From Bullera alba (lineage: Eukaryota > Basidiomycota > Tremellomycetes > Tremellales > Bulleraceae): a stretch of DNA of 64,000 bases. Position 1 is the first letter of the stretch; each line of letters begins with the position of its first letter. Of the stretch, positions 1 through 11,380 are shown one piece after another. The DNA is taken from assembly GCA_001600095.1 (NCBI GenBank), contig BCIX01000007.1:248001-312000 (forward strand), in the 5' to 3' direction. Position numbers and translations under genes: made by a program. Under the pieces are notes generated by a model, which ran no database searches, was not told where the DNA came from, and worked only from the letters and a program-made list of their open reading frames with translations.

Positions 1-540
1 CGACGGGGCGGACGAGGTACGTCTGATGAGCGAGTTGGCGAGGAAAGAGGTGCTCGCCGGCCATTTGGGTATTGGTTGGGCAGTGATTTCTGTTGAAAAC
101 GGATTGGAGTCGTTGATGTTATCGAGCGCCGGTAGAGCAGTATTGATGTTCGGCAGGGCAGGCTGATTCGGGCGCGATCGATGAAAGAGAGATTCTCCAA
201 ATGGTGTCGAAGATGTGCCCTCACCATCGGGTTGCCTCGCAGCAGTCTGGGCTAGTGATAGCATGCTTGGACGCCTGAGCCGCCGTGTCGCTACTGTACC
301 TGCGCTAGGGGGTGAGTTGTCCGTCATGCCAGTCATGACAAAGTCTCTAGAACCACCACCGAGGTCCTTTGTCGAGGAAGTCGACGATGACGGCGAGGCA
401 GACAGTCCAAACGCATTGGTCGTCGAGGCAAAGCGAATAGGCGACGTTGGATTTCTAGCAAAGGCGTTGGGCAGGGAAGGGGTGCTCGATGTCGATGTCG
501 AGGTGTTGATCGGAGTGATGGTAGGTGATGCCATGTTCAT
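1..540 (-). CDS. N-terminal part of an unknown Ser/Thr/Pro-rich protein, cut by the window edge
   Basis: An ATG on the minus strand at 538-540 opens a frame that stays open for 180 codons to the window edge, so only the amino terminus is visible. The visible part is low-complexity, rich in Ser, Thr, Pro and Asn. It holds a run of SPSSSTSSTKD type and a basic patch RRLRRPSMLSLAQTAAR that could be a kinase target or a conserved short motif. No intron is needed in this part. I do not recognise the family. Low-complexity N-termini like this are common on fungal kinases, phosphatases and transcription regulators, but nothing here decides between them. A 211-residue open frame on the plus strand (215-850) lies across it and is judged a shadow because its composition is not protein-like. 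Confidence 0.6.
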   Translation of the reverse strand, partial: MNMASPTITPINTSTSTSSTPSLPNAFARNPTSPIRFASTTNAFGLSASPSSSTSSTKDLGGGSRDFVMTGMTDNSPPSAGTVATRRLRRPSMLSLAQTAARQPDGEGTSSTPFGESLFHRSRPNQPALPNINTALPALDNINDSNPFSTEITAQPIPKWPASTSFLANSLIRRTSSAPS

Positions 541-1034
541 ATCTCCGTCACCAGACCCGTCGTTCTTGCTGACACCAGACTTGATGGGAATGTTGCGAGG
601 CAGCATGATTCGTGGGATATTGCAGTATAGACCAGGACCTCTGCAGTGGTGTTATAGCCCCTGGCCGGTCCATAGTTGTGCAGGAGATGCCGGAGCCATG
701 TGGTATCGAGATTGGATCCCAGTGAGAGCGGATCGATGGTATGCAGGTACGACGACAAGAGATACCACAGAGTTTAGATCACCCCAAAGGGATCAACGAG
801 GTCGTTTGTGTATTGTCGAAGAGTGTATAGGCCATGTCGATGAAGAGTAGAGTGCAGGGTGTGTGAGGTGGAATTGCAACCCACTTTCAAGTCGGCAATT
901 CGACCTTTGACCTTCAACGTCTTGTCTAAAGCTCACTCTTCAAGCAATCCAACACCTCAACCCCAGCCCTCAATACACCCAGGCCGAAGGAGTAGGATGG
1001 ACAGCACATCACCCGCGCACTAAGATCACCAGTC
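541..1034. promoter_or_regulatory. Divergent intergenic region between the left-edge gene and GYP1
   Basis: This 494-bp stretch separates two ATGs that point away from each other, so it must hold the 5' UTRs and promoters of both. I see no clear TATA box close to either start and no repeat. Short open frames inside it have no protein-like composition. Confidence 0.5.
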
Positions 1035-3415
1035 ATGCCTTTCCAACCCCCAACTCGGCCACATTCCGCCAATCCACAGGCGATTCTCACTCCTTCCCTC
1101 TTTCCACGCCCGACGACCCCTTTGTCCACGACGACGAGCGATCAGAGGCCCAAAGTGACACGAGGGGTGTCTCTCGGCTCGGGCTCGATGCTTGGCCGAG
1201 CGTCCCACGAAGCAGATTGGGACGACGCATGGGACAGCTCTTCGGACAAGGAGGATCATGGGGCCGGCAATGACGACGAAGAAGGGCATAGGTCCTCGCC
1301 GGCAAGAGGCAGAGGGGTTCCTATACCCAATAGATCAAGGTCGACAGAAGGTAGCTCGACTGTAGCGGCCTCTTGGGCTTCCACATCCTTTCAACACGTC
1401 TCACATCCGTCATCATCCTCTCCGCCCTCGTCAAACCTCCGCCCAGCCCTCAACACCTCGAAGACATATACGGACGGCGCGGTCCCTCCAGCACCTGGGA
1501 CCACGGTCAAGTTTGCCAATGGAGCCAGTAGCTCCAGCAATGGCGCAGCAGGAAATACCTCGAAGCTGCCTCCAGGCGGGGCATGGGAGATTGTAGAACC
1601 GTCGGAACTGAACGAGCTGCACCAGCCTACCAACGCAGAGCAAGAAGAGGTCCAAGGTGTCAAGGTCGGCAAAGAGGCGATCAGGGAGGATATTGATGAT
1701 GTGCTTAGAGGTGAGTATGATGTTTGATAACTGCTCGGGTCATGCTGAATACTCTACTAGACCCACTGCACCTGCTCTCTAGCCTGTCGCTCACAGGACC
1801 CCCAACACCGACCTATGGCTCGAATACCGCGTTCCCATTTCTCACCCCGTCGACACCAGTGTCCTCCACCACACCCCGTTCTGCTTCCTCGACGCCGGCA
1901 CAGGCGTCTTCATCCAGCCCACGCCCAGCTCAAACCCCCACAAGCAAGAAAGAAGGCATTCACAGGAAACGCAGTGTGAGGACGGAAAGGCGGAGAGAGA
2001 AGTTTGCAAAGGTGCTCAGAGGGAGGTTAGACGATGGCGGTGGTGTTGATCTGGGTGAGTCAGAACTGCCGGTGCTGGAACGCTTCATTGACACTGTTAC
2101 CGCAGCGGAGTTGAGGCGCTTAGCTTGGTCCGGTATACCAAACGAAGTCAGGCCGATCGCCTGGCAGCTTCTCCTTGTGAGTATGGTGACGTTACATTGA
2201 TATGGAGGCTGACCTCTTTCCAGAACTACCTCCCACTGCCCACGCAGCCCCGACTGACGACATTGAATCGGAAAAGGAAGGAGTACTCCCAGTTGGTAGA
2301 ACAGTACTTTGGCCGGGGACTAGCTTCTCTTGATCAACAGGTATGTCAAGCACTCTTAACTGCAAGGTGTACTGACACCGCCCAGATCTGGCATCAGATA
2401 GAAATCGATGTGCCTCGTACCCGACCCGGCATCCCGTTATGGAGTTGCATCACAGCCCAGAGGGTGAGTCCATCAGATCAACCACTCTCGGATTCTCGCT
2501 GATAGTGAGCAGTCTTTGGAGCGGATATTGTATGTGTGGGCTATCCGGCACCCTGCCAGCGGCTACGTGCAGGGCATAAACGACCTAGTGTGCCCTTTCT
2601 TCCAAGTGTTCCTAAACGCATACATAGGTGAGCAGCTCCCAGAGTTACGAGCCCATCATGCTGAGAGTCGTTTTCAGAATCCGATCCTGAGCTCTTCGAC
2701 GTGGTCCACCTACCGCCAGCTGCCCTGGCAGCCATTGAGGCAGACACATTTTGGTGCTTGTCGAAACTGCTGGATGGTATACAGGACAATTACATTTCTC
2801 AACAGCCAGGGATTCAGCGCTTGGTCAAACGGATGGGAGAGCTGGTCAAGCGGATAGACGGTGAGCTGCCTCGGGTTCTACGGCGGACAGCTCCTCATGG
2901 CCATTTTAGCCCCTCTTGCTGCTCACTTTGAGGACCAAGGAGTGGAATTCATGCAGTTCGCATTTCGGTGGATGAACTGCTTGTTGATGAGGGAGTTGTC
3001 TGTGGCCTGTACTATTCGGATGTGGGACACGTATCTCGTGAGTCCCGCACTTCAGCTGGTACACACTGTCTAGGACGGATGCAGCTGAACGACTGAATTA
3101 GGCCGAGGGAACGGACGCCTTCTCTCAATTCCACCTATACGTCTGCTCTGCGTTACTAGTCAAGTACTCTGAACGACTACGGGATATGGACTTCCAAGTA
3201 AGCTGCTCACTCCCAGCCAAGAGGTTCCAGCTGATGCTTTGTAGGAAATGATCATATTCCTGCAAAACCTACCGACGCAAGCGTGGTCGGATCACGAGAT
3301 AGAATTGTTGCTCTCCGAGGCGTTTGTCCTCAAGACAGTGTGGCAGGGCGCAGAGAATCATTTCGCCAATCTGCCAGAAGGGCAGAGTAATGGCTTTGGC
3401 ATGCTGGGTCGGTGA
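1035..3415 (+). CDS. GYP1: GYP1-like TBC-domain Rab GTPase-activating protein
   Basis: This is a predicted 659-residue GTPase-activating protein that stimulates GTP hydrolysis on Rab GTPases; yeast Gyp1 and human TBC1D22 act on the Golgi Rab Ypt1/Rab1. The exons are 1035-1710, 1761-2176, 2224-2340, 2386-2463, 2513-2627, 2678-2860, 2910-3037, 3102-3197 and 3245-3415. The first 330 or so residues are Ser/Pro/Asp-rich and poorly conserved. The TBC domain then runs to near the end. Both catalytic fingers are present: the IxxDxxR motif (IEIDVPR, Arg414) and the YxQ motif (YVQGIND, Gln449). The domain also shows GIPNEVRPIAWQLLL at its start and RMWDTYLAEG near its end, which is the order seen in Gyp1. 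A Ypt7/Rab7 gene lies 4.4 kb away, but the TBC subtype points to Ypt1 as target. That assignment is by family resemblance, not by alignment. Confidence 0.92.
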
Positions 3416-3680
3416 GCGAACCTGAACCCGGCTTCTGGGAAGGTGATCGGAGGGCACAGTCAAAGGGTGCTGCCTGGTGCTGCGGATGGGACTTGGGACG
3501 AGACGTAATATATGTAGCAAGTTGCCAGAGCAAAGTACTTCTTCAAGATAGCATAATGCAGTTAATCGAGCATCGGCAAAGGACAAGAGATTCACGTCGG
3601 CTCGTGCGAGTATACATCCCCAGCTAGCAGTGTGATACAGTACTCTTACTCCCGATTGAGCCTTTTAGCTTCCTCCACTA

Positions 3681-6042
3681 CTAATCCTCGTCCTCTCGCT
3701 CTCCCCGCTGTGCCTCTTCGACCATCTCCACCTCTGGCGCGTGGGAGCCGTTGGTAGTTGTACTCGGCTGGCTGGCCCCGGTGTACCACGTCGCGGAGAG
3801 CTTGCCGTTCAACTCGGGAATCTCCTTGGTGCCCATTGCCAGGACCTAGAATGGCCGTCAGCATAAGGTAACTCGACGAATAAGATGATCCTGAGATGAC
3901 CCACCTTCTCTGCCATCTCACGGTTGGGGTAGGCGACTTTGACACCACCCTCGTAGGCCTCGAGGAGACCGCCTGTGCTTTCAAAGTACTCTCTAACGGC
4001 TTTACTATCAGCATCGCTGTGGAAAGCTTCGCCAGCAATGACAATCTCCCTCGTCCGGTTGTCCAGTCGCATCGGTCTCGGGGGACCACCGCGACCTCTA
4101 CCGCGTCCTCGAGCGCGGATGGGCGAGCCGCGCGAGTAGGGGGAGTACCGAGCAGCAGTCGAGGCTGGGATGCCAAGTGTCGTAGCCTATGAGGTTGTTG
4201 GGTCAGTAAGACTGCTTACATACACTCGAGAGCCAGGCAGCAGACTCACCTTCTCCCTCAAAGCGCTCAATTGGGCGTTCAGCTTCATCAGCTCGTCCTG
4301 CTCTCTCTGACTCTTCGTCTCCATGCCGTATTTCGCGAGCTCTTGACCCAGCCGGCTTTCCTCGCTCTGGCCCATTTCCACATCCCCATTCTCCTCCTTC
4401 TTCGGAGCGGGCTTGCTCAGCTCTTCGACCTCTTTCGCCAACTCCTTCAGCCTGACAAGAATCGCCTTCTTCTCCTCCTGTGTTCCCTCGCTAGCTCGCT
4501 TCAGCAAGACTTTTTGCTCGGCTATCAAAGTCTCCTTCTTCCCTCTCCGGTCTTTCGCCTCTAGTTCCGCCAACGTCGCCGCCAGTCTAGCCTCTGGTCC
4601 AGCCAGAATAGCCTTTTTCTCCCCTTGTACACCTTCACTACCGCCCTGCTCTATCGCTTTGAGGTTCGCAATCAGCTTGGCAGACTTTTCCAAGGCCTCG
4701 GCTCCGGCTGCGCCTTGTCCAGGTCGAGGACGGTGCCAAAGCACCTTGACGTGCCGAGAGCCAAATACCGCTTCGTCCGATTTCCAGGCTTGATACGCCT
4801 CTGCATTTGACGTAAAGCTAACAAGAGCCCTCGCCGACCGAGCCTCGAGCGCGACATTGGTGACTTCGCCGAACTGACTAAAGTAGTCACGTATAGGCTG
4901 CACAGATAACTTTTGGTTGGGTATATCGGTGATCACGAGCGTGTTGCCATTCCGGTCCTCAGGGGGTTTGTTAATGCCCCAGAACTCTCGGTTGTCGTTG
5001 TTGGGACCACCGGAACGTCTCTGAGGCGGTGGGCCGCGGGGACCGGGATGACCAGGGGGTCCTGGTGGGCCTGGGAAGGGGAATTGCGGCATGAAGGGGA
5101 AAGGAGGGGCGCCTGGATGACCATGCATAGGCGGTCCACCTCGTCCACCTCTCCCACCCCGACCTCGCCCTCGTCCTCTTCCGTCCATTGGATGTCCTGG
5201 AGGCGCGAATGGGAATTGACCAAACATCATTTCTGGCGTCGGGATGATCACGTCCTCGGAATGCTCGTAGGGGCAGTTGACACCTCGCATGCAATATCCC
5301 TTCCCTACGGGCAGGGATCAGCGAGGGGTAGAAAACTTGAGTCCTGCCGCAGACTTACCGTGGTAGTCTCGACACTTTCTGCTCGGATCCGCAGCACTTC
5401 CATCGCCCATCTCCACATCGCCCTCTGGTCCTTGGGATCTAGGATGGCCATTTGGTGGCCTGCCCGAAGATGGTCCTGCTTCCGGCTGATAGATCTGCTG
5501 CGGCATCGAGGGTCCGGTAGGAGCATCGCTGGGCGGTCCAGGTCTATACGACGAGACAGGGGTAGGTCCGGCCCCAGCCGCCGCCGAGGCTGGGTTGATA
5601 GCAGGTGCTACGACAGGAGCTTCCGGCACGAACGATCTCGTTTGCAGCGTCACCATCAGGTCCTCCACAAATGGCTTCGCTTCTACAGTATTTGTCAGCA
5701 ACCATTCAGAGCGAAACATAAACCATGACGACTTACTGTCCTCCAGAAAGTCGACCAATTCTCGCGCGATGAACTGCAGAGACGTTTATCAGCTTGACGA
5801 CCACAGCAGACAACGTAGCTGAATGTACCCACCTCTTTCCACTGGTCATTGGACATTGGCGCATCGTGCTTGAGCAGGGCGACTATATAATCCGACATGA
5901 CCAATGGGTCGGCGTCGCACCTATAGTCCCAGATCAGCGCACGCTACCGCGCCTGCGATCCCAGGTCTACTTACATCGGCTCGAGGGTGGTGACCAGCCA
6001 TTGCTTGAACTCTGGCAGGTCGTGCAGCTCTGGATGGAGCAT
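3681..6042 (-). CDS. RBM26/RBM27-type CCCH zinc finger and RRM RNA-binding protein
   Basis: This is a predicted 672-residue nuclear RNA-binding protein. The exons on the minus strand are 5975-6042, 5833-5920, 5737-5773, 5359-5682, 4250-5304, 3905-4186 and 3681-3845. Residues 1-80 form a helical PWI-like domain. A single CCCH zinc finger (CRDYHGKGYCMRGVNCPYEH) lies near residue 165. A Gly/Arg/Pro-rich stretch follows, then an RRM at about 293-365 (LVITDIPN at its start). A Glu/Lys-rich coiled coil comes next, and a second RRM-like fold near residue 560 starts REIVIAGEAF. PWI-like domain, CCCH, RRM, coiled coil and a C-terminal RRM is the order of RBM26/RBM27, which in animals and fission yeast (Rmn1) work with the exosome adaptor MTREC/PAXT in nuclear RNA decay. 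The role here is inferred from that architecture. The 3' end faces GYP1 with 265 bp between stops. Confidence 0.87.
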
Positions 6043-7029
6043 GTTGACGGGTCTTTCAGTGTATTGGTGTAGAGAGTAGTTCAACTTGGACTTTGGCTGG
6101 CTGGCATCTTTGAGTTTTGGCCGATGACGGAATCAAATCTCGAACGAAGCTGGGGTGGTGCAAGTCGATCACTGGCCCGCCACATCTGTGTGGGTCTTCG
6201 CTACTTTGTCGCTACTACTTCTACTGCTACCCTTTCCAAGTCATTCAGTCAGTACCTATCGCCCTCATCGGAGTCGAAAGACGTGCTGCAGCCTCAGAGT
6301 GTCCGGGCGGATCTTCGCAGCTCATTTGTCCTTCTGGAACCCGATACGCTCAACTCGAGGGATTCGCATTGGAAGGACGGCTATCTTCACAGTTGCACTG
6401 TCTCGGCATATCCTGTGCATGAGGGTATTTGTTCATCGAGGGATAGTGTATCTCCTGACTGATCCAGTAATGACTTTGTTGATGATCCGATAATGAAAGC
6501 TCGCAGCTCTTGATTCTCATTCCCACGTATCTCCCTCTTTTGTTCGTTTTCTCTCCTGCCATCGATTTAGTCTAGCCTCGCGGACCAACAGCCAACTTAC
6601 CGCAGACCCGCCCGGTCCATCAGTGCACCAGCTAAAATATCTTGGCCAGCGATAGTTTTGGTACCTCGCAACCTTCGCTCCAATTGAACGACGCCGAGCA
6701 ACTTCATACGCCCTGCTGGCGATCCGCTCCTCTCCGGCACAGTGTCACAACGTGGAGGAGGCCTTCGGTACATGCAATCTGGGAGGTCTCGTCGTCATGC
6801 GACCGAGTCGAAACCCGAGACGTGCCAGGGAGCCACGCTGAAAGGACATATCTTTCGACTCACAGTGGCCGACAGTACAGTCCTTTCATCGAGAGAATGC
6901 TCTAACTGTTACACAAGCAACGGCCTGCTGGTATTTCTTACAGCCACTGATGCGCGCCCTCATGCCCACTTGCCATCGATCCATACTTCCACCGTCAAAT
7001 AAGCAGTAAGTAAGCTCACATCAATCATC
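6043..7029. other. Intergenic region, with a stop-free stretch and a possible small ORF
   Basis: This 987-bp interval is upstream of both flanking genes. From about 6127 to 6418 there is not one TAA, TAG or TGA on the plus strand in any frame. The ATG at 6124 opens a 112-residue frame ending at 6462 with a fairly ordinary composition. It has no recognised domain and no neighbour that explains it, so I do not call it a gene. The rest (6500-7029) shows nothing I can name and probably holds the promoter and leader of the small gene that follows. Confidence 0.35.
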
Positions 7030-7431
7030 ATGCCCAGTGACATACAGAGCTCCCGGTCCGACACCCGAGGTCGACAATCCAGTTCCACCAGACGCAGCTT
7101 CCTTCCCAGCTGGTCTTCTGTCAAGAACACATTCTTCGACGTGTGCAAAACCTACCCCGACTACAGCAGGCCGGAGAGACTGCCCGACAGTATCCGATGC
7201 GACATGGAGAATCTCGACGTGGAGAGCATCAGCTCGATGTCGAAAGAGGAGGCCATCAGAGCGGCAGAGTACGCTACCGCCAAAGCAAGACAGTGGCGAT
7301 TCACAACGGGCATCGCGAGTACGCTGGGAGCCATGAGTCTGCTAAGCCAGGCGACAGTGGTCCTGCCAATGACGATCCGGGAGACCTACAAGGCCTACTC
7401 TGACCACAGGGCAATGAGTGGGAACGCGTGA
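7030..7431 (+). CDS. Small orphan protein with a C-terminal hydrophobic segment
   Basis: A single open frame of 133 codons starts with ATG at 7030, preceded by a purine at -3 (tcatcatgcc). The protein is Ser/Arg-rich for about 30 residues, then has a mixed helical region with two Cys/Tyr-rich turns. It ends with a hydrophobic stretch of about 25 residues (from FTTGIASTLGAMSLL to VVLPMTI), which could be one membrane span. No intron is needed, which is unusual for this window. I do not recognise a family. The frame could be real or a chance frame; composition, an isolated hydrophobic helix and the lack of any better frame on either strand favour a real gene. Confidence 0.45.
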   Translation: MPSDIQSSRSDTRGRQSSSTRRSFLPSWSSVKNTFFDVCKTYPDYSRPERLPDSIRCDMENLDVESISSMSKEEAIRAAEYATAKARQWRFTTGIASTLGAMSLLSQATVVLPMTIRETYKAYSDHRAMSGNA

Positions 7432-7847
7432 GCTGTACTGAGGGGCACCACCGGTCAAGGCGATTAATGGGTCTGCAAGGAGTTAGATCCCGGATCGATA
7501 TGATGCTGTCTTTATTGTGGGAGCGAGTGGATTATCTGGCGTGGGTATGTGATGCTGGCGAGCGTATGCACCGAAGTAAACCAAGGACTCCCTCCGAGTG
7601 TGATCTGTCGGCCGTCGTTCTCACAGCTAGTGACTCTCTGCCCTCACAGTGGACTGGTCCGAGTGGATGACAATCGATTCGAGCGACACAGCGGGTAGAT
7701 CGACATGCATAGCAGGTAGCGCTAACGCTGGTTTATACTTGGTAGAAAGGTATATCATTAGGTCTTACAAATGGCGCGGGCTCCGGGGTACACAGCGTGA
7801 GGGCGGGACAGGAAGGGCGATTGGCTGGAGATCACCGGGGGACCCGC
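7432..7847. other. Convergent intergenic spacer, nothing recognised
   Basis: This 416-bp spacer lies between the stop of the small orphan and the stop of YPT7, so it should contain two 3' UTRs. I see no repeat, RNA gene or convincing frame. Confidence 0.4.
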
Positions 7848-9036
<1,189 letters not shown>

Positions 9037-9493
9037 ATTGGATAGGTGTGGGCTGATGTCTGCGCGGAGTTCAGAATTTCGTCGGATCACTCAGCGAGCT
9101 GTGAGCGCTGAAGTATGGCTGGAAAGGTAGTGCGAGGAGTGAGACAATACCGGCAGATAGCAACAGCATGAGCGACAGAGAGCTGGCTGTTGTACGAGGT
9201 GACGACGGTGGCAACGCCCGGGCATCCCTAAAGTGGGGGGAATGAGTAAGCTCACCTGACCAGCCAGCCAGCGGGGCACGCCGCTTCAGCTACCAGTTCC
9301 GGCGGAACCTCTCTGTAGCCGGTCCGACCACCGAGGCTGACCGAGGTCGCCCATCGTCTCGAGCTGACCTGTCGACTTGACTGTGAACCAACTCTCTCTC
9401 TGACTGTGAACTGACTCCAAGATCAACCGTACCCGGAACATATACCTTGTCGTCACTCAGCGCTGTCAGGGATCCGCCCATTTGACTTCGATC
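9037..9493. promoter_or_regulatory. Shared divergent promoter of YPT7 and ATG16
   Basis: This 457-bp region separates the two start codons. It must supply promoter and leader to both genes. It contains a short run of g (about 9233-9240) and several gagc/cagc repeats, but I see no TATA box that I would assign. Confidence 0.6.
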
Positions 9494-10374
9494 ATGAGCT
9501 TGGTAGAGAAACACGGAGGAGCGCCGGAATGGCAAAACTCGCTGCGGTCGCGTTTGATGGCGCAACAGGCTGAAGGGGAGGTGTATCGCGATCTCATAGA
9601 TCAATGTGAGTCAAATGGCATCCTTTGTGATGCCTTCCACTTCTCGGATGATCCTTACTAACAATGCTTTTCAGATCAGAGGCTGGCGAAGACTGCTCGG
9701 GAGCTAAAGACACGGAATCGAGCTTTGTTGAGGGGAGGCGTTGGACCATCCACCGGGACTGACGGGTGCGTAAAGGCGTCAAAACAGATCAAAGCGTTCT
9801 ACGTGGTGTGTACTGATGATCCCGATTTAGCAACCCATCACCATTGCTGGCACACCTGGATGCTCAGCTGTCGACCCTAAGAGCAGAGCTGTCTACCGTA
9901 TACCGCACGCAAGCGGCGTCGCAGAACAAGCAACTCAGTCTATCGGACGCGCTGAGAGACAGGGATGAAGAGGTTCGAGGGCTCAGAGAGGAGGTCAGGG
10001 AGTTGAGGGACGCCAGGGACGCTGTACTGCGGCGAGAGCGAGAGTGGGATGAGAGGTGGAAAGCCAGAACACGGGATATGGAGGTAGGTCGAGACTCCCG
10101 TCGTCGCTGTGGCATGGTTCGCTGACTAGATCCCGGTGTATAGACTCTAAATGACGAGCTGCTATCACTGACACTGGAACTTAACACGGTAACCCAACGC
10201 AATTCAGCTTTGCAAGCGGATAATGCGCAACTACTACAAAGGTGGATCGACAAGATGAACCTCACGGCGGAAGAGATGAATGAGGAGTTTGAGCAGGAAG
10301 CCAAGAAGGGCGACAAGGGGGAAAAGGAGAAGAGCGACCATGCTGGGGATTTTCGAGTCGGCGGGAAGAGTTGA
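9494..10374 (+). CDS. ATG16: Autophagy protein Atg16 (Atg5-binding, coiled coil)
   Basis: This is a predicted 228-residue protein. Atg16 binds Atg5 with its N-terminal helix and dimerises by its coiled coil, so that the Atg12-Atg5-Atg16 complex can attach Atg8 to phosphatidylethanolamine. Exons are 9494-9605, 9675-9765, 9831-10083 and 10144-10374. The N-terminal helix contains APEWQNSLRSRL, which fits the Atg5-binding helix with its WQ..L..R pattern. Residues about 75-205 are an uninterrupted coiled coil rich in Leu, Glu and Arg, ending in LLQRWIDKMNLTAEEMN, a common Atg16 C-terminal pattern. There is no WD40 domain, as in yeast Atg16. The frame stops soon after this motif, while another frame stays open to 10634 with an acidic, protein-like tail; see the findings. 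Confidence 0.85.
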
Positions 10375-11380
10375 CCAAGAAGAGCTCTTCCCGCGAAAGC
10401 CCAAACGAGGGGGACAGCATGATCGACTCGGTCGCCAGAGAGCCAACACCATCTCTCCAGCTCCAGGAGGAGGATGTGGAGGAGTGGGAGGTGCTGTCCG
10501 GAGAGCAACGGACCGATATGGGGATGTCGCTTGCTGTAGAGGCAGTCGAAACTGGACTGGGCGGATCAAGGGAGATGAGTGAGAATGAGACGAGTGAGAA
10601 GGAAGACTGGGACGAGGCGCGAAGGCAGGCCTGAAGAGGGGCAGTAGGGTGATGGGTTAAGCCGGCCCAACCTGGCTAGACGATACTCGTAGTTGTATAA
10701 TCCTGGCGTTTTGTTTCATGCCCGTGTTACATGATACCCGCACCGCAAACCCGTCGACATACATGTCTCTTTCGGCTCTCAGAGCTAGTCGTAGTTGGCT
10801 CGAGGGACTCTGCATCGGGTACCCACGGTGGGGGACAGGCCGAGGGGTGTCGTCCACGTGGCAAGTTTTGGACCAGCAAAAAGGTCCAGATCTGCAAATC
10901 ACAACGAGGGCAATCGTGGGTATTCGAATCGAAGCTGTTATCGGCGCCACGAACCGCCACATTACGAGATAAGGAAATCCAGTCACATTTTCTAATCAGC
11001 GTAATCAAGATCCTTGCCACCGTTCTTGTGTGGATTAGAAACTTCGGCGACGCGCAAGACGCGCCTATTGGTTCTGAGACCTTCAAAACTAATGTTTCAG
11101 GGTCTTTTCCTAATGATTACCGTGTACCTGGGCGTGTTAGCGTCTACCGATTTTTCGAGGGTCGCGTCCGTGGGAGTGTCTAGGAGTGTCTAGTGTGTGT
11201 GGAGTGTGTGATCAGCCGGCTTCTGGCGAGGAAGGTTGGTTGAACATTGCTTGATCACCATCTTGATATCGATAACGATGACCGCAGGCCTGCTGATACT
11301 TGAATCGGGCAGACACATCCTAGTATAAACACGACACGCTATATATCCCTCCCTTGACGAACTATTTAGACGATTAGACG
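10375..11380. other. Intergenic region between ATG16 and the BRCT gene
   Basis: The first 260 bp contain the alternative-frame tail described with ATG16. The rest (10635-11380) holds only short overlapping frames on both strands with no recognisable product. Near the end lie two copies of the 10-mer GGAGTGTCTA (11173-11192) and a TATATAT stretch at 11340-11346, about 35-40 bp before the next ATG, which is a likely TATA element for the BRCT gene. Confidence 0.45.

Noticed and set aside
215..850. 211-codon plus-strand open frame
   Set aside because: It lies antisense to the better-supported N-terminal frame at 1-540 and has an irregular composition.
10731..11183. 150-codon plus-strand frame in the spacer before the BRCT gene
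   Set aside because: No domain, competing frames of similar size on the other strand, and a patchwork composition.
11173..11192. Two copies of GGAGTGTCTA
   Set aside because: Only two short copies in a TG-rich stretch; likely simple-sequence drift.
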